A DNA stretch of 64,000 nt from Mytilus californianus. Lineage: Eukaryota; Mollusca; Bivalvia; Mytilida; Mytilidae. Numbering within the stretch: position 1 is the first letter of the stretch; the number at the start of each line of letters is the position of its first letter. The stretch is taken from the NCBI RefSeq assembly GCF_021869535.1, contig NW_026262593.1:57248318-57312317 (forward strand), in the 5' to 3' direction. Position numbers and translations under genes: made by a program. Positions 43,474 to 55,139 of the stretch are shown in pieces. A model generated the notes under the pieces. The model searched no databases. It saw nothing but the letters and a program-made list of their open reading frames with translations, and had not been told where the DNA came from.

Positions 43474-44730
43474 TTACAACATATTGGTAAGATAACCTTT
43501 ACTATTAAGTTTGTTTAAAGGTTCGATGAGTTTACACGGATAACATAGTGATTTCCGCGCTTGAAGTACAATATTACCGTAAAATTTAGGATGTGAGATA
43601 CCGTTTTTAATCAGTTTTCTACAAGTACAGCCAAATTTACTAATCAAATCTTTGTATCTATGAAAGAACTTAGCAAAAGTTTTACGTAATTTATGGTAAC
43701 GAAATCCCTGATTTAATAATTTACCAGTGATGCATTGATTACGTTCGTTAAAATCTATGACATCACTACACAAACGGGCATAACGAACGAGTTGGGATAT
43801 ATAAACACCGTATGATGAAGCCAAAGAAACATCGCCGTCTAAAAAAGGAAAATTAACAATAGGGAATGAAAAATCGTCTCTTTTGTCGTAAATTTTCGTA
43901 TGGAGTTTTCCTTCAGAGATTGAAATGTCCAAATCCAGAAAAGGACAACTACTGCTGTTTATGTTAGATTTAGTTAAAGTAAGTTCTATTGGGTAAATTT
44001 CGGTAGTATATTTAGAGAACTCTGGATTATTTAAAGAAAAAATATCATCTAGATAACGGAAGGTGTTATTGAATGTATCAACCAAATGTAACAATGACGT
44101 GTCTTTACTGAGTTTGGTCATAAACTGAGATTCAGAGCAATACAGGGATAAATTTGCTATTAAAGGGACGCAGTTAGTGCCCATAGGAATACCTACTACT
44201 TGTCAATACACTTTATCGCCGAAACGTACATATATGTTGTCCAGGAGAAAATTTAAAGCTTCAATCATATCTTCACATTACAAGTAAGTGTATCTAGCAT
44301 ACTTTCCTTTTTCGTTACAGAAAAAAACTTTAAACGAGTTACAGCAAATAAATTTGTAATGAGATTTTTCAAAAGACCATATAATTAAATATGAAAACTT
44401 TTTCTTGATAAGATTGTGTGGAAGTGTAGTGTAGAGAGTAGAAAAATCATAACTGTCAACAGAATTAAAAGGACCATCAAAAGCATGTATTTTATCTAAA
44501 ACCTCTTAAGAATTTTTAACATTCCAAAAATAATTAATAACATTATTTTCATAAGCTTTTTTACAAAAGTTAATAACAAGTTCTTTGATTGTAGTAAGGG
44601 AGGTAGTTAGAAGCACTGATAGATTGGTAGTAGAACACTTACTAGATGCGGAGATGAAACGGAATTTCATAGTAGGGACTTTCAAATGTTCGGAAGAGGC
44701 TTTAAGCTGGGTATATGCCAGTATTTCTTC
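43474..44730 (-). mobile_element. Penelope-like retroelement (copy F), longest open RT segment
   Basis: An uninterrupted frame of 236 codons (44,184-43,474) starts at GIPMGTNC-equivalent MGTNCVPLIANLSLYC. It includes the catalytic block FRYLDDIFSLNN with both aspartates, then YPIELTLTKSNIN, KIYDKRDDFSFPI, ISQLVRYARL, KLRKTFAKFFHRYKDLI and FGCTCRKLIK, and ends YLTNML. The region upstream (44,190-44,730) is still readable as DFSTLYTTLPHNLIKKKF and IEALNFLLDNIYVRFGDKVY but has several stops. The N-terminal half is lost. Copy B is the same subfamily. No GIY-YIG domain was found. Confidence 0.88.
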
Positions 44731-44734
44731 TTTT

Positions 44735-44895
44735 TATAATATTCATGTATTAGCCTGATAATTGAGTACTAGTACATGTATACCTCAGAAGGATTGTTTG
44801 AAGGGGTTGAAATGGAATGCATCTAAGTTTAAAATTGAAAAATTTGTTGTCGGCATCTACATATAAGGCGCCAGTATTTTCTTCAGGTGTATATA
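44735..44895. repeat. ggatggattgtttgacat repeat family, one diverged unit
   Basis: Words 'cagaaggattgtttgaag', 'tttaaaattgaaaaattt' and 'gttgtcggcatctacata', as in 23,570-23,745. Confidence 0.5.
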
Positions 44896-44899
44896 AGTA

Positions 44900-45650
44900 A
44901 TGGTCTTGACAGCATAAACAACGATATATTTACTAGAACTTTACTGGTCATTCAACCTGTTAGTTAGTTTTTTTGTCAAAGTCTTGAGGTATCACGCTTA
45001 AGAAACGAGTGGTCTTGTATTTCACTATTCTGAAAGCGATAACGATCAAGGTCATTCATTATTCTAAAAATTAAAAAAAAAATGCATTTTTGAGGTAAGT
45101 CGGCCAGTGTGTCAAACATTTAATTCCGTCGTCCTTCATGATAATATATTTTGTATCTTGACTGATAGTTATTGATTAGTAATGGATGATAATATTTTGG
45201 CATTTACCGTTTTATGTTTTAAAACAGTTAAGATTATATTTTCTAAACAATAATTTGTCACGACCATACCGTAATAAGGCTACAACAGAAATTCATGTAC
45301 ATATGCAAATCGGTATCATGCATATTTTTTATTGCTGCACAAGCACTTTGTTCATTCACGTCATTTGACCTCTGGTTGATGGTCGTCGCATGGCATAAAA
45401 ACAACAACTACTTGTTTTTATATCGAGAGATACTTCAGAGCAAATACAACTCTTTCATTTATGTTTTACAGATAAGACCAAACTTCCTTGCCATATTGTA
45501 GGACAGAGACTTTTGATCTACAGCGGCATTAAAATACAGCTTTGCATTTATGCCGAAGAAAAGTATGATGTGTTTGAGGTACACTTACATGATTTTATTC
45601 ATATGATGTTTAAAGATTTGCAGGCACCTTATGAAAATTGTTTTCCTAGC
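44900..45650. other. No recognisable gene
   Basis: An acceptor-like tatgttttacag at about 45,470 is followed by a nine-codon frame and a stop, and a donor-like gag|gtaagt occurs at about 45,092. Neither is supported by a convincing coding segment. Confidence 0.35.
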
Positions 45651-45654
45651 AAAA

Positions 45655-45850
45655 TGTAAAAAAAAATAAAAAATACCGAGTTCCAAGAAAAATTCAAAAC
45701 GGAAAGTACTTTTACAAATTGCAAAAACAAAAGCTAAATCAAATCAAACGAATGGAAAAACAACTATCGTCTTCCTTACTTGGTACAGGCATTTCCTTAT
45801 GAAGGAAATGGCGGATTAAACCTGGCAATATTTTCAAGCTAACAAAATCC
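45655..45850 (-). repeat. PLE 3' tail type 3, solo fragment
   Basis: Matches the distal part of 16,890-17,070: 'ccgagttccaagaaaaat', 'caaatcaaacgaatggaa', 'ggtacaggcatttcctta'. Confidence 0.6.
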
Positions 45851-46142
45851 AGTTCTGTAAATATATTTTAAATGGTATCACTTTCATAAAGATTGATTGA
45901 CTGGTCATTGTCTTCTTAACATCAAGTGGTTCTTATCACATGCCCTTTCGGGACAAAAATAAATTAACTGTTAGTACGACAAGAGGTTAAGGGTTTGAAA
46001 TGTGGACTGTCACCAGAAATTAAGAGTTTGTTGGATAAATAAAGTTATTTGGCTTGTAACATGCCACCAATGGACCCCTCAAAGAATTATTGCAAGGGTT
46101 CTTGCATAGAGTTTTGCGCTCACATTACACAAAGTATCGGAT

Positions 46143-46223
46143 TTACAACCCTATTCTGACACGACGTGGCTTTGAATTTATGCACCCCGAACAGCCAGAC
46201 GAACACTCGACCTGACAGTTCTG
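46143..46223 (-). other. Possible terminal exon with a cysteine-rich peptide
   Basis: On the minus strand a polypyrimidine-like tract and acceptor (acatttttctag) precedes an open segment reading QNCQVECSSGCSGCINSKP and ending RIGL-stop. Five cysteines in 13 residues are unusual in this AT-rich window. No upstream exon was identified and the frame is short, so this may be chance. Confidence 0.22.
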
Positions 46224-46790
46224 CTAGAAAAATGTACACGTCCGCGTACAGAATTGTACAATCGTGACAGAATGTTTTTTTACCTATTATATGTCTGCGA
46301 AAGTCTATTTAAATCGTGATAAACTTATCATTGACCTTCACGGACATTGTTAAACAATAATGTATATTTTGATAAGCGTACGTAGGACTTTCTATCTTAA
46401 AATATTAAATATATGTGTTATAAAATGTTACAAATACGACAAGTTTGTGATGCTGTAACTACATGAACTAATAACGAATAAACCAGATAGCATATGTCAG
46501 TTTTTTGGTCGTCTAAATTGTTATTACGACAAAACCTATAATATACACCAGTTTTTGGTTTATAAATGATTCCTGTTAATATTGTTAATCAAGTGCAGTT
46601 AAGGTCTGATTGCTAGGGGCGGTCTTTCATTTGCGCACTATTTGAACGGGATACTTACCCGGTGAATATCGATAAGAATATATGCAAAAGACGTACGACA
46701 AGTTTAAACCAATGAACAGGTGATTCGGCCAAAATTGACATCGGAAGGAGGAGCTAAATAATATTTTTCTGGTTAAAATTCGTTCATAGA

Positions 46791-47072
46791 TATAAGAAGA
46801 TGTGGTATGAGTGCCAATGAGACAACTCTCCATCCAAATCACAATTCATAAAAGTAAACCATTATAGGTCAAAGTACGGTCTTCAACACGGAGCCTTGGC
46901 TCACACCGAACAGCAAGCTATAAAGGGCCCCCAAAATTACTAGTGTAAAACCATTCAAACGGGAAAACCAACGGTCTAATCTATATAAAAAAACAAGAAA
47001 CGAGAAACACTTATGAACCACATCAACAAACGACAACTACTGAACATCAGATTCCTGACTTTGGACAGGTGC
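46791..47072 (-). repeat. PLE 3' tail type 1, solo copy nearly identical to 42,301-42,600
   Basis: About 280 bp with only a few differences from the copy 4.5 kb upstream ('ggtatgagtgccaatgagac', 'cacggagccttggctcac', 'catcaacaaacgacaact'). It is 5'-truncated just after 'gactttggacaggt', which is typical of retrotransposed tails. Confidence 0.85.
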
Positions 47073-47079
47073 ACTCTAC

Positions 47080-48060
47080 TTCTGCTTACAATTATACATC
47101 ATTGAAAATCGTTTTTGATTCATAAAAACATCAATGTAGCTTGTTACTAACTATAATTGAACAATGTTCAACCAACAGTTTTTATAAATATCTAGGATTG
47201 TTTTTTCATGTATAACTTTTTCCGTTAGAAAATCCTTGTTATTTTTAATTTTCTTAATGAAAGAACACGATATTTAAATAAATAAAACTTGTCTCATTAC
47301 TAGGTCTAATCGAAAGGATGTGTGATTTAAATCAAACGTTCTTGAAGAATGAGAAAAAGATAAATTATACGGATCATTCAAATTTTCGATGTCATCTGTA
47401 TAGTGGGTTTATCGGTCTCGATTATTATTTGTTTAACGTCCACTGGCCACTGATTCAGATTCGAGAACGACATCAGCGAATTGAAACAGGAAGGGAACAC
47501 TTGTGTTTTTTACATAAGTACTGTAGGACATAATGCAATCAGTTTTACATCTTTTTTACCACTGTTCACTTAGATGAGCTACAGGTTTTGAATACCGTAT
47601 TGATTGCTAAACGTCCAGTGACGTATATTTCAATGCAAAATCAGAATAAACACAGTTGAATACCACCAAAACTGTAATGAAAAATCCCATACTTCAAAAA
47701 AAAAAAAAAAAAAACATACATACAGGTTCGTAGTATGTTAAAAGAGAACACCATACTGGTAAAGCTTGAATCAGTTATTAGGATAATTTGTTTACAATTA
47801 TGAAAGGATCAAGATCGGAATTTGAAAAAATGGGTTATGGCACTTTTCATACTTTTTTTTATTATTATTTAAAACTAATGTATAAAACAAATAATGACTA
47901 TTTTTAAAAGATTGTGTGGTACTAAAAAGGACCGTTGTACCACTGAGCTAACAGTTGGTTTATCAACTGCTTTGTTGTATCCGCGCCAGTCAAATGGTTT
48001 AATTTTCTTGAAGATGTTATATCGAAGTACATGTTAAGAAAGTGATTTAAAATTCTCAAT
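47080..48060. other. Mostly unrecognised; two copies of an aacgtccagtg motif and a tRNA-like A box
   Basis: 'tgtttaacgtccactggc' (about 47,430) and 'gctaaacgtccagtgacg' (about 47,607) look like two fragments of one dispersed repeat. A minus-strand gttagctcagtggtacaac (about 47,940-47,958) resembles a tRNA A box, but no B box follows. An A19 run sits at about 47,696. Confidence 0.35.
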
Positions 48061-48076
48061 TAAATTTCCTTTCTAG

Positions 48077-48172
48077 AAACTGGTGGAAAAAGAATTCCAT
48101 GTATTTAAAAAAGCACTCGAGGACAAGAACGACGACATTCATTACTTCATAGAAATGGCAAAATGTTCGTGA
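48077..48172 (+). other. Possible terminal exon of an unidentified gene
   Basis: A strong acceptor (aatttcctttctag) is followed at once by a 31-codon open frame beginning KLVEKEFHVFKKALEDKND and ending AKCS-stop. The charged, helical composition is unlike random AT-rich translation. No upstream exon could be matched. Confidence 0.35.
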
Positions 48173-48179
48173 TCTGAAG

Positions 48180-49720
48180 AATGACAACTATACTTTTGAT
48201 ATCACTTTTAAAATATTATATAAGCATAACAACAAGCTGCAAAATTAACGTTAGGACTTCAAAGGGCATTACCTACGATTTAAATATATATAAAATATGT
48301 TTGTTTTCCTTCCAACATTCATAATATTTCGCTATTATTATTCAGTTTTGTTCAATGTTGTGAAAATAAGCTTAAGAACACACTACTAGCTAGTTTCTTA
48401 TTGGCTTTCAAGTCCATATTTCAACCTTATTTGAATCCGTATTCATGCAACTTTTAATTTGACCCTTAGCTGTAGATGGGTTTATACTCATGTGCTTAGC
48501 GTGTTCAGTTATTAAAAAAAAAGAATGTGAACATTGAAAGTAAAATCAAGAAGAACCTTCGATACATGTTTACATTCTTATACAGTAAACAACGATGATT
48601 TACATATTTTATAATCTATGATATGAAATCCAACAGACCTAAAAAAAAGATATTCATTATGCAATTGCACGTGCTTGTCTGTCTATTTATATTCTTATTT
48701 ATGTTATAAAATGTTAAGATTTGGTAATTGATCATTTACAGTCTTGGGAGGTCATCGCGATAGTCAATTATATGTCGTCTAGTCTAAAATACGCACGAAA
48801 TGATGATACATTAAAACGAGTCCATACATTTTTAATAGTTTCAATTGAAGTTTTTTTTTTAATTTGGATATACGTTTTAATATGTAATTAATTAACTATG
48901 AGAACTTGAGTCAAATTGGTGAACATAAATTAGACAGCTAATTTCCCTTTTAGCAATTTTCAAACTGTTAACTTGGTAAGATAAAGGTCAGCCTTTCGAA
49001 AATTTAACATGCGTATCGTGATTTGGTTAAATATTGCAAAATATATGTGTCATAGATTGTCGTATCCACAGCTCATCGAATGTGTACCTGTCATGATCAA
49101 TTTTACGGGTGTCAATAGTGGGATACAAACAGCTTTCCCTATAGGAATACCTTATATCACCCGGTTGATAGTAGGATTCAGGTATTTGGACCTGTTGTTT
49201 TATATGCAGTATTTTGTAGGCTAATATATTGATTTTCCAACATTGTAATGTTTATTCTTTTTCAAAATAATGATTCTTAGTTCAAATGTTTGCTACTATT
49301 TTGGTCCTTTTTTGGTAGATTCGCTCTTTAATGTTTGAATTTGGTCTTAAACAAACTTATATTCTGACAGTTGTTGAAATGCCCATCTTGTGCAGGAGAA
49401 ATGGAGTCTTGATATATAATTACACCACTGCTGTATGACTTTAACTCCGCGGAGTAGCAAAACCCAAGCAGCTCAATACTTCGTTACTTGCATACAAATA
49501 TGAATGCTCAATATTATCTATTATCATTTCCGTTTTTACATTCACATTGTAATATCTTTTAACTGATCAAAAGCTGTCACAAGAGAAGACTTTTTAGCGG
49601 TCATCATATCCTTACGAAATGGTACGCTGACATCAGAAGAACAGATAAAAGCTACATCAACAACTTACCAAATGCCTATCTTCTGCTTTAAGGTAAAATA
49701 GAAGAAACATGATTTGAACC
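48180..49720. other. AT-rich sequence without recognisable gene
   Basis: Nothing recognised; short frames without context only. Confidence 0.4.
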
Positions 49721-49724
49721 GCCA

Positions 49725-49835
49725 ATATAAAAATAAGAAGATGTGGTATGATTGCCAATGAGAGAGACAAAATGACACAGAAATAAACTAGAGGTCACCG
49801 TACGGCCTTCAGCAAGTTCATTTAAAATATTTTCA
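49725..49835 (-). repeat. PLE 3' tail type 1, distal fragment
   Basis: 'aagaagatgtggtatgat', 'tgccaatgagagagacaa' and 'accgtacggccttcagca' are diagnostic. Confidence 0.8.
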
Positions 49836-49839
49836 AATC

Positions 49840-50585
49840 TAGTTTGGGCCGGTTATTTACCACACTTGATCGTTGACTTGTTTGTTACTTAATGTGCAGT
49901 ACATACATAATGGTGTATACATGGAATTAGAAATATGTTATGATCAATGGTTATAATTAGAATTTAACTAGAAATAATAGTGGTACAAAGTTTGGAAATG
50001 AAATATGACCTGAGATTTTCTTGTTTTATATTTAGAAAATGTGATTTATTCAGGTTTTTTTTGTCTTGATTTGTTTGTTCGAGATTGCTATACGAGAACA
50101 AAACATTGGTTTAGTATTGTTGCCTTTTATGTAAATTAAGAATCGTTTAAAAACTGATATCATTGTATTGCACAGAACAACAGTAATGATGCAAGTGTTT
50201 TATGGTCTACAGAGGAGCATCCAAAGGGTAACGTAAAATACAAAACAGACACCACAAAGCCATGGCAAATAACGACTCCGAACACAAAACCGGAACCATC
50301 ATCAGACAAAATAGAATACATTTCCGAGATTCGGGCAGACGTTGATAGTCTCATCTGCATCTTGTTACTTAACGGTATGTTTTTGAAATAGTTAAGATAA
50401 GAATATGTTAATTTGAGACGCACTTATTAGGACAACGCTTACTCTTTTTATATATTGGTGCTAACAACAGTTAAACAAGTTGTATGTCACGAAGCAACGA
50501 GTATATATTATACAACAAATGTTTGTATTTACAAAAATAGGAATTTTTCATACAAATTTCTTTTTTGAGATCATTTAAAATCTCA
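49840..50585. other. Mostly unrecognised; weak tail type 2 fragment
   Basis: 'accacaaagccatggcaa' at about 50,252 may be a decayed tail type 2 fragment. Nothing else is supported. Confidence 0.3.
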
Positions 50586-50589
50586 CTCT

Positions 50590-50830
50590 GTGAAGAACAA
50601 TACTGATTTCCTCAACATATGCACCGAAGATGATTTCGTCAAAATACTAAACTTGTTGATCAACTACATATTTGTTGGGTTTTGTGGATTGATATTTGAG
50701 CAGACATGCAGTTTTCCAATTTCCAATGAAAACATATCGTGCATCAGTACAAGCCAACCTATCTTTGAACTAATATAAATCTGAATTCAGACAGAACCTT
50801 CTTAAAGACACACATAAAAAAACCATATGT
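50590..50830 (+). mobile_element. Penelope-like retroelement remnant (copy G)
   Basis: Reads ICTEDDFVKILNLLINYIFV and FCGLIFEQ, matching the segment just before GIPMGTNC in copies E and F. The rest is decayed. Confidence 0.6.
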
Positions 50831-50834
50831 TAAA

Positions 50835-52930
50835 GTTCCTATATTTCACTTTCAGATATAGTAATCATGTCCTGATACTCAATAACACTAATTTAAATGA
50901 GTGCTTGCACCTCAACTATGCCAGCGATTTTTAGATTAATAGGAAAATTCTTGATTTTTCATTAATATGTTCATTATTACATAAAATATATTGTTTAAAT
51001 GTTTTATCAATATATGTGCAGTAATCATGGTAATAGAGGCGAAATCAATAATCAATAATGTGTTTAATGACTATTTCCAGTAGTACGTGATGTAAACTAC
51101 TGCTATGAAATGCTGGGATTTGGATTATGTAACTGCGAAATATCATTGATAAGTTAATATTTGCATTTAAAGACCTCCGAACAGAAAGAGATATTGAGAT
51201 CCACGAGCCCAGAAAAGTTCTATTGACGTACAAACCGTCAAAAATTCAAAACAGTACCGAAAAAAATCACCTGCATAAGCCTTATTCCCCTAGCATGGAC
51301 GAGTCTAAATCGGATTCAATAATATATAGTCCGTTACTATGTATGTTGGCGTTTGTTTTTGTTGCAGTTCAGTTTTCTGTTCTTCCGTTGTTTTCCTCTT
51401 ATAGTTGATGTGTTTCCCTCGGGTTTAGTTTGTAATCCGGATATTAAGTTAATCGATTTATGATTTTTGAACAGCGTTATACTACTGTTGTCATTGTATA
51501 TAAATAGTTCTTCTATTAATTTAACACAATTTACAAATAAACAGATTCTTAATTGGAACTTCAGGTTGCATTTCTGCAAATATAGACTATGCAATTTCCC
51601 ATAGGTACTCCTTTTACGGCTAAAACTGTACCTTTTTTACTATGAAGTTTCGTAAAAAAATTATATTCTGGAATGGAAAGCTCATATGCACTTCTATTTT
51701 TTTCAAAGGTCAAAAAAAAGGACTGTGCGGCATATTTTCTACATTTATATGCCCCAAACTTCTAAGAGTTTAAACGTAAACTAAAATTCTGAACTACCCC
51801 TGCCTTCACTTTGAGTCTTCCTCAGAATTCAAGGCGGTCGCTATTTTTGTTTATTTATACTGGTAACATTCCCAAGTTATGTCTCTATGAGATGAAACAT
51901 AGAGATCATATCTAGGAACCAGTACGTAAACAAAACAAAATATCTATGAATGTTATATATCTCCCCAAAAGAGGCGTGGTTTGTGAAACAGCTGTATTTA
52001 CAACGTGCAACCTTCAGTATCAATTACTGTAGGTTTATGTGGCTAACTCAAACATGTATGGACGAGATAAAATTGACAAAACGTTTAAATTTTTATAATT
52101 ATCGTGTGATATAAATGGAAATATTACATCATATTGAGTGTTCTATTCACTGCACAGTTCGTGTCTTCCTGTACTGTTTACATAGCATAATTCTCAAAGT
52201 TGATGTATGAAATCGACTCTGAAGTCGGTCATCGATATCAAAGTGTAGTTTCCAATTATATCATTAGGCTACTAACTAATCATAGCTCTCTTTAGTAACT
52301 TCTGGAATTCTCTGAAATTGTACTTCTTATTGTTGTTTTGTTTGTACTTTTGTTTTTATGATATTCTATTAACTCGTTATCATATATTGAAGAGCTATAC
52401 TGATTTTTATGTCGACTACTCCTGTCCGACAGTAAACCCTTGCTAAAGTAGAGCACCAGTTTGGCTGTGCGTCGTGTATGAATACACAGCGTTTGGTCAA
52501 ATTGGCTCTTTTAATATACTGCATCGGGTAGAGATAGTGTCACATTCTCTTTTCGTCATAAAACACATGGCGTGCATTTTTTAAGGTATTCATACGTCGC
52601 GTGTTGCAAGTTCAAATGTCTGCCGCTTTTAACATACAATTTTGGCAATTTTTTAGTCATGAAAATTCTCCGCCCTTGAGCCCTGTCGTATCATCTTGTA
52701 GAATCTACTAATTTGTTTATTATATATAGATTCAAATTTTCAGCAATCTCTTTTCGTTATGATAACACTTTGATGTTCCATCTGTTCACTTGTTCATCAT
52801 TTCTCTTTCTTGAAACTTTGGTTACATCAATACTTTGGAATGAGCTCGACTATAAAACAAGTCGATATGATCGAAATTGTAGTTCGATTACTGATAACAG
52901 TAATTGTCCTTTTTTTCAGTTATACAGAAA
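50835..52930. other. AT-rich; dispersed repeat fragment near 51,350-51,560
   Basis: 'tgttttcctcttatagtt' to 'tgatttttgaacagcgtt' (51,390-51,478) resembles a dispersed mussel repeat; a similar 'tgatttttgaacatcggt' is at about 55,281. A 10-bp inverted pair gtatgaatac/gtattcatac (about 52,477 and 52,589) may bound a small element. No gene recognised. Confidence 0.35.
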
Positions 52931-52934
52931 TTCC

Positions 52935-53920
52935 TTTCCTGACAATCAAATAAGTTGTTACATACACGAGCCGATCGAACAGGTTGAGACATATAAACAC
53001 CATTAAATGGTGGATGACAAAAAAAATCATCTCTTTTATTGTAATTTTTTGTATTAAGCTTCCCGTTAAAGATATGTATGTCATGATCCATCCAGGCAAG
53101 GGCAGTGTTCACTGTTAGTATTAGCTTAATTTATAGTCAGTCCAGCAGAATAAATCTTTTTAGTGTACATCATAAAGTCGTCATTATTGAGAGCAAATGT
53201 ATCATCCAAATATCTAAAAGTGTTATTATTTTTTTGTATCAGAAGTTGTTTCGATGGGACTTAGCTGATTTTAGTCATAAATTGTATCTCGTAACAACAC
53301 AGAAACAGGTCCGCTATAAGTGATGCACAGTTAGTTCCCATTGGAATTCCGATAACTTGACGATATACGGAATCTCCATAGCGAACAAAAATGTTATTTA
53401 GTAAAAGTGAAGTGTAATTATCATATCAAAGCAGGTTCAATTGATATAGTTATTTTGTGTGTTGTTACTAAAAAATGACCTAAAAGAGTTTGAACATATA
53501 TATGTATTCAATTTCTGACTCTTACATGCCCTTTTAATCAGGTGTGTGATCTTTTTTTTTAATGAGATAGTGGTATAAAGGGTAGAAAAAATCAAGACTT
53601 TAAACAGATTAGCAATCACCAATATGAGCATGGAAGTTATCACGTACTTCCAACAAATCTTTGACACTCTAAAAGTAATTAATTCCTCTATTTTTTAAGG
53701 CTTTATTTGAACAATTTATTATCAGGTTTTTGATTGTACCAAGCGACATATTCAGTAGAATAGACAGTTTAGTAGTGGAACAATGGGTTTGAGACGAAAT
53801 AAATCTATATTTGTAAGGTGTTTTGTGCAGCTTCTGAAGCCAGTACAAAATTGGAACGTTCGTGTTATTCGGTTCTGCTTGTAAAGAGGTAGCTAACAAT
53901 TTATGTCCGTCACCGATGTC
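52935..53920 (-). mobile_element. Penelope-like retroelement remnant (copy H)
   Basis: Minus-strand reading from about 53,920: ILYWLQKLHKTPYKYRFIS (about 53,795-53,855), FSTLYTTISLKKKITHLIKR (about 53,530-53,590), a GIPMGTNC-like block (about 53,330-53,350), a decayed YxDD region, then NKRDDF, GVYMSQPVRSARV and ERNFCITEK (about 52,925-53,030). Order and spacing are those of a PLE reverse transcriptase; stops and shifts are numerous. It differs clearly from copies A, E and F and so may be another subfamily. Confidence 0.75.
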
Positions 53921-53929
53921 ATTCGCCGT

Positions 53930-54850
53930 AAATGGAGTCAGTTGGAATACTGGTGAATTCTTGGTTTCGTTTACAAGTCTTAACTACATCCAGGAACAAA
54001 TCTACGTTTGTTTATCTCTTGAAACTTTTAACTGTTATTGATATATTTTCAGAACTATAACTTTTGAAAAAAAAAAAAAAACTTATCATTCACAAAATTA
54101 TGCACATGTTTTTTTTTTAATTTATTTTGTTCATTTTTGTGATAGATAGCATTTATACAAAGGGTTCGTATAGTAAAATCTCTGACGAAAAAGGAAAGAT
54201 AGAGATTAGAAACCACGTTAAATTCCTGTCATCGCCGAGGAAAATATTGAAATGATATATCTCGATCCTTTATTTTTGTCAATCACGTATTTCATGAATT
54301 AAAATCGACGTCCAATATGGAATGAAGAAATCCGTTGTATCTATTATGACTACGATTAAAACCAATACTGATAGACGACAACTGTATGTCAGGATGGTTT
54401 TGGAATTTGAAGTTATAAGATATCACGCGGTAATTTGTTACTGGAATGCCTTTAAAATATCGAACAATCAGGTAATGGTAGTCAGATTAAGACTCAATCT
54501 TGCATACTTATCCTCATATAAGATAGTGTATGCGTATTTATACAAAAGGATCATAATATGATTGTATTATTTTTTGGCTAATTTTCCCTTTAAGGATACT
54601 ACCGAAACTTGTACGTGGGCTTCATATATTGATCGTTTCCTCGATATTGACTCAGATGGCTGACTTTAAACTAGAATCTTTGATAAACGTGATTGTTTCA
54701 ACTTTCAAATCGACTTCTTCTTATTTATTATAATAATAATTATTTAACGAAGGTAACTCATTTAACATACAATTGTTAATCTCACACAAGGCCTTCACAC
54801 ATTTAAATGAACAATACATATAACAATACATATAACAATATTTCTTTGCA
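53930..54850. other. No recognisable gene
   Basis: AT-rich, with an A15 run at about 54,067. Short frames only. Confidence 0.4.
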
Positions 54851-54854
54851 GCAA

Positions 54855-55135
54855 TATACTTTAGCTCCATCGTATGGTGTTAAAATATCTCAATTGATAC
54901 GTTACACTTTGGCATGTTCATGCCACACGAATTTATTAGCATGAGTTATACTTCTTACACAACATTTTCTCAATTATGAGGAAGAACGACTGAAATCGTC
55001 ACTACATAAGTTAAATGGTCACATCATGAATTTGCTGACTGATATGATACAGCCGTGGATCAACTCACTTGCGACAAGTTTCTGCAGTCTTATACCTTTA
55101 GCTATCAGAAAAGTCGTCTTATATGTACCTTTACT
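54855..55135 (+). mobile_element. Penelope-like retroelement remnant (copy I)
   Basis: Decayed reading LAPSYGVKISQLIRYTLACS, HFLNYEEERLKSSLHKLNGH and NLLTDMI, equivalent to the C-terminal segment of copy C (ISQLIRYS, LKSSLRKFYGRHHELV). Confidence 0.55.
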
Positions 55136-55139
55136 CATT

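Noticed and set aside
47935-47965. tRNA-like A box on the minus strand
   Set aside because: No B box or foldable tRNA follows, so neither a tRNA gene nor a SINE can be supported.
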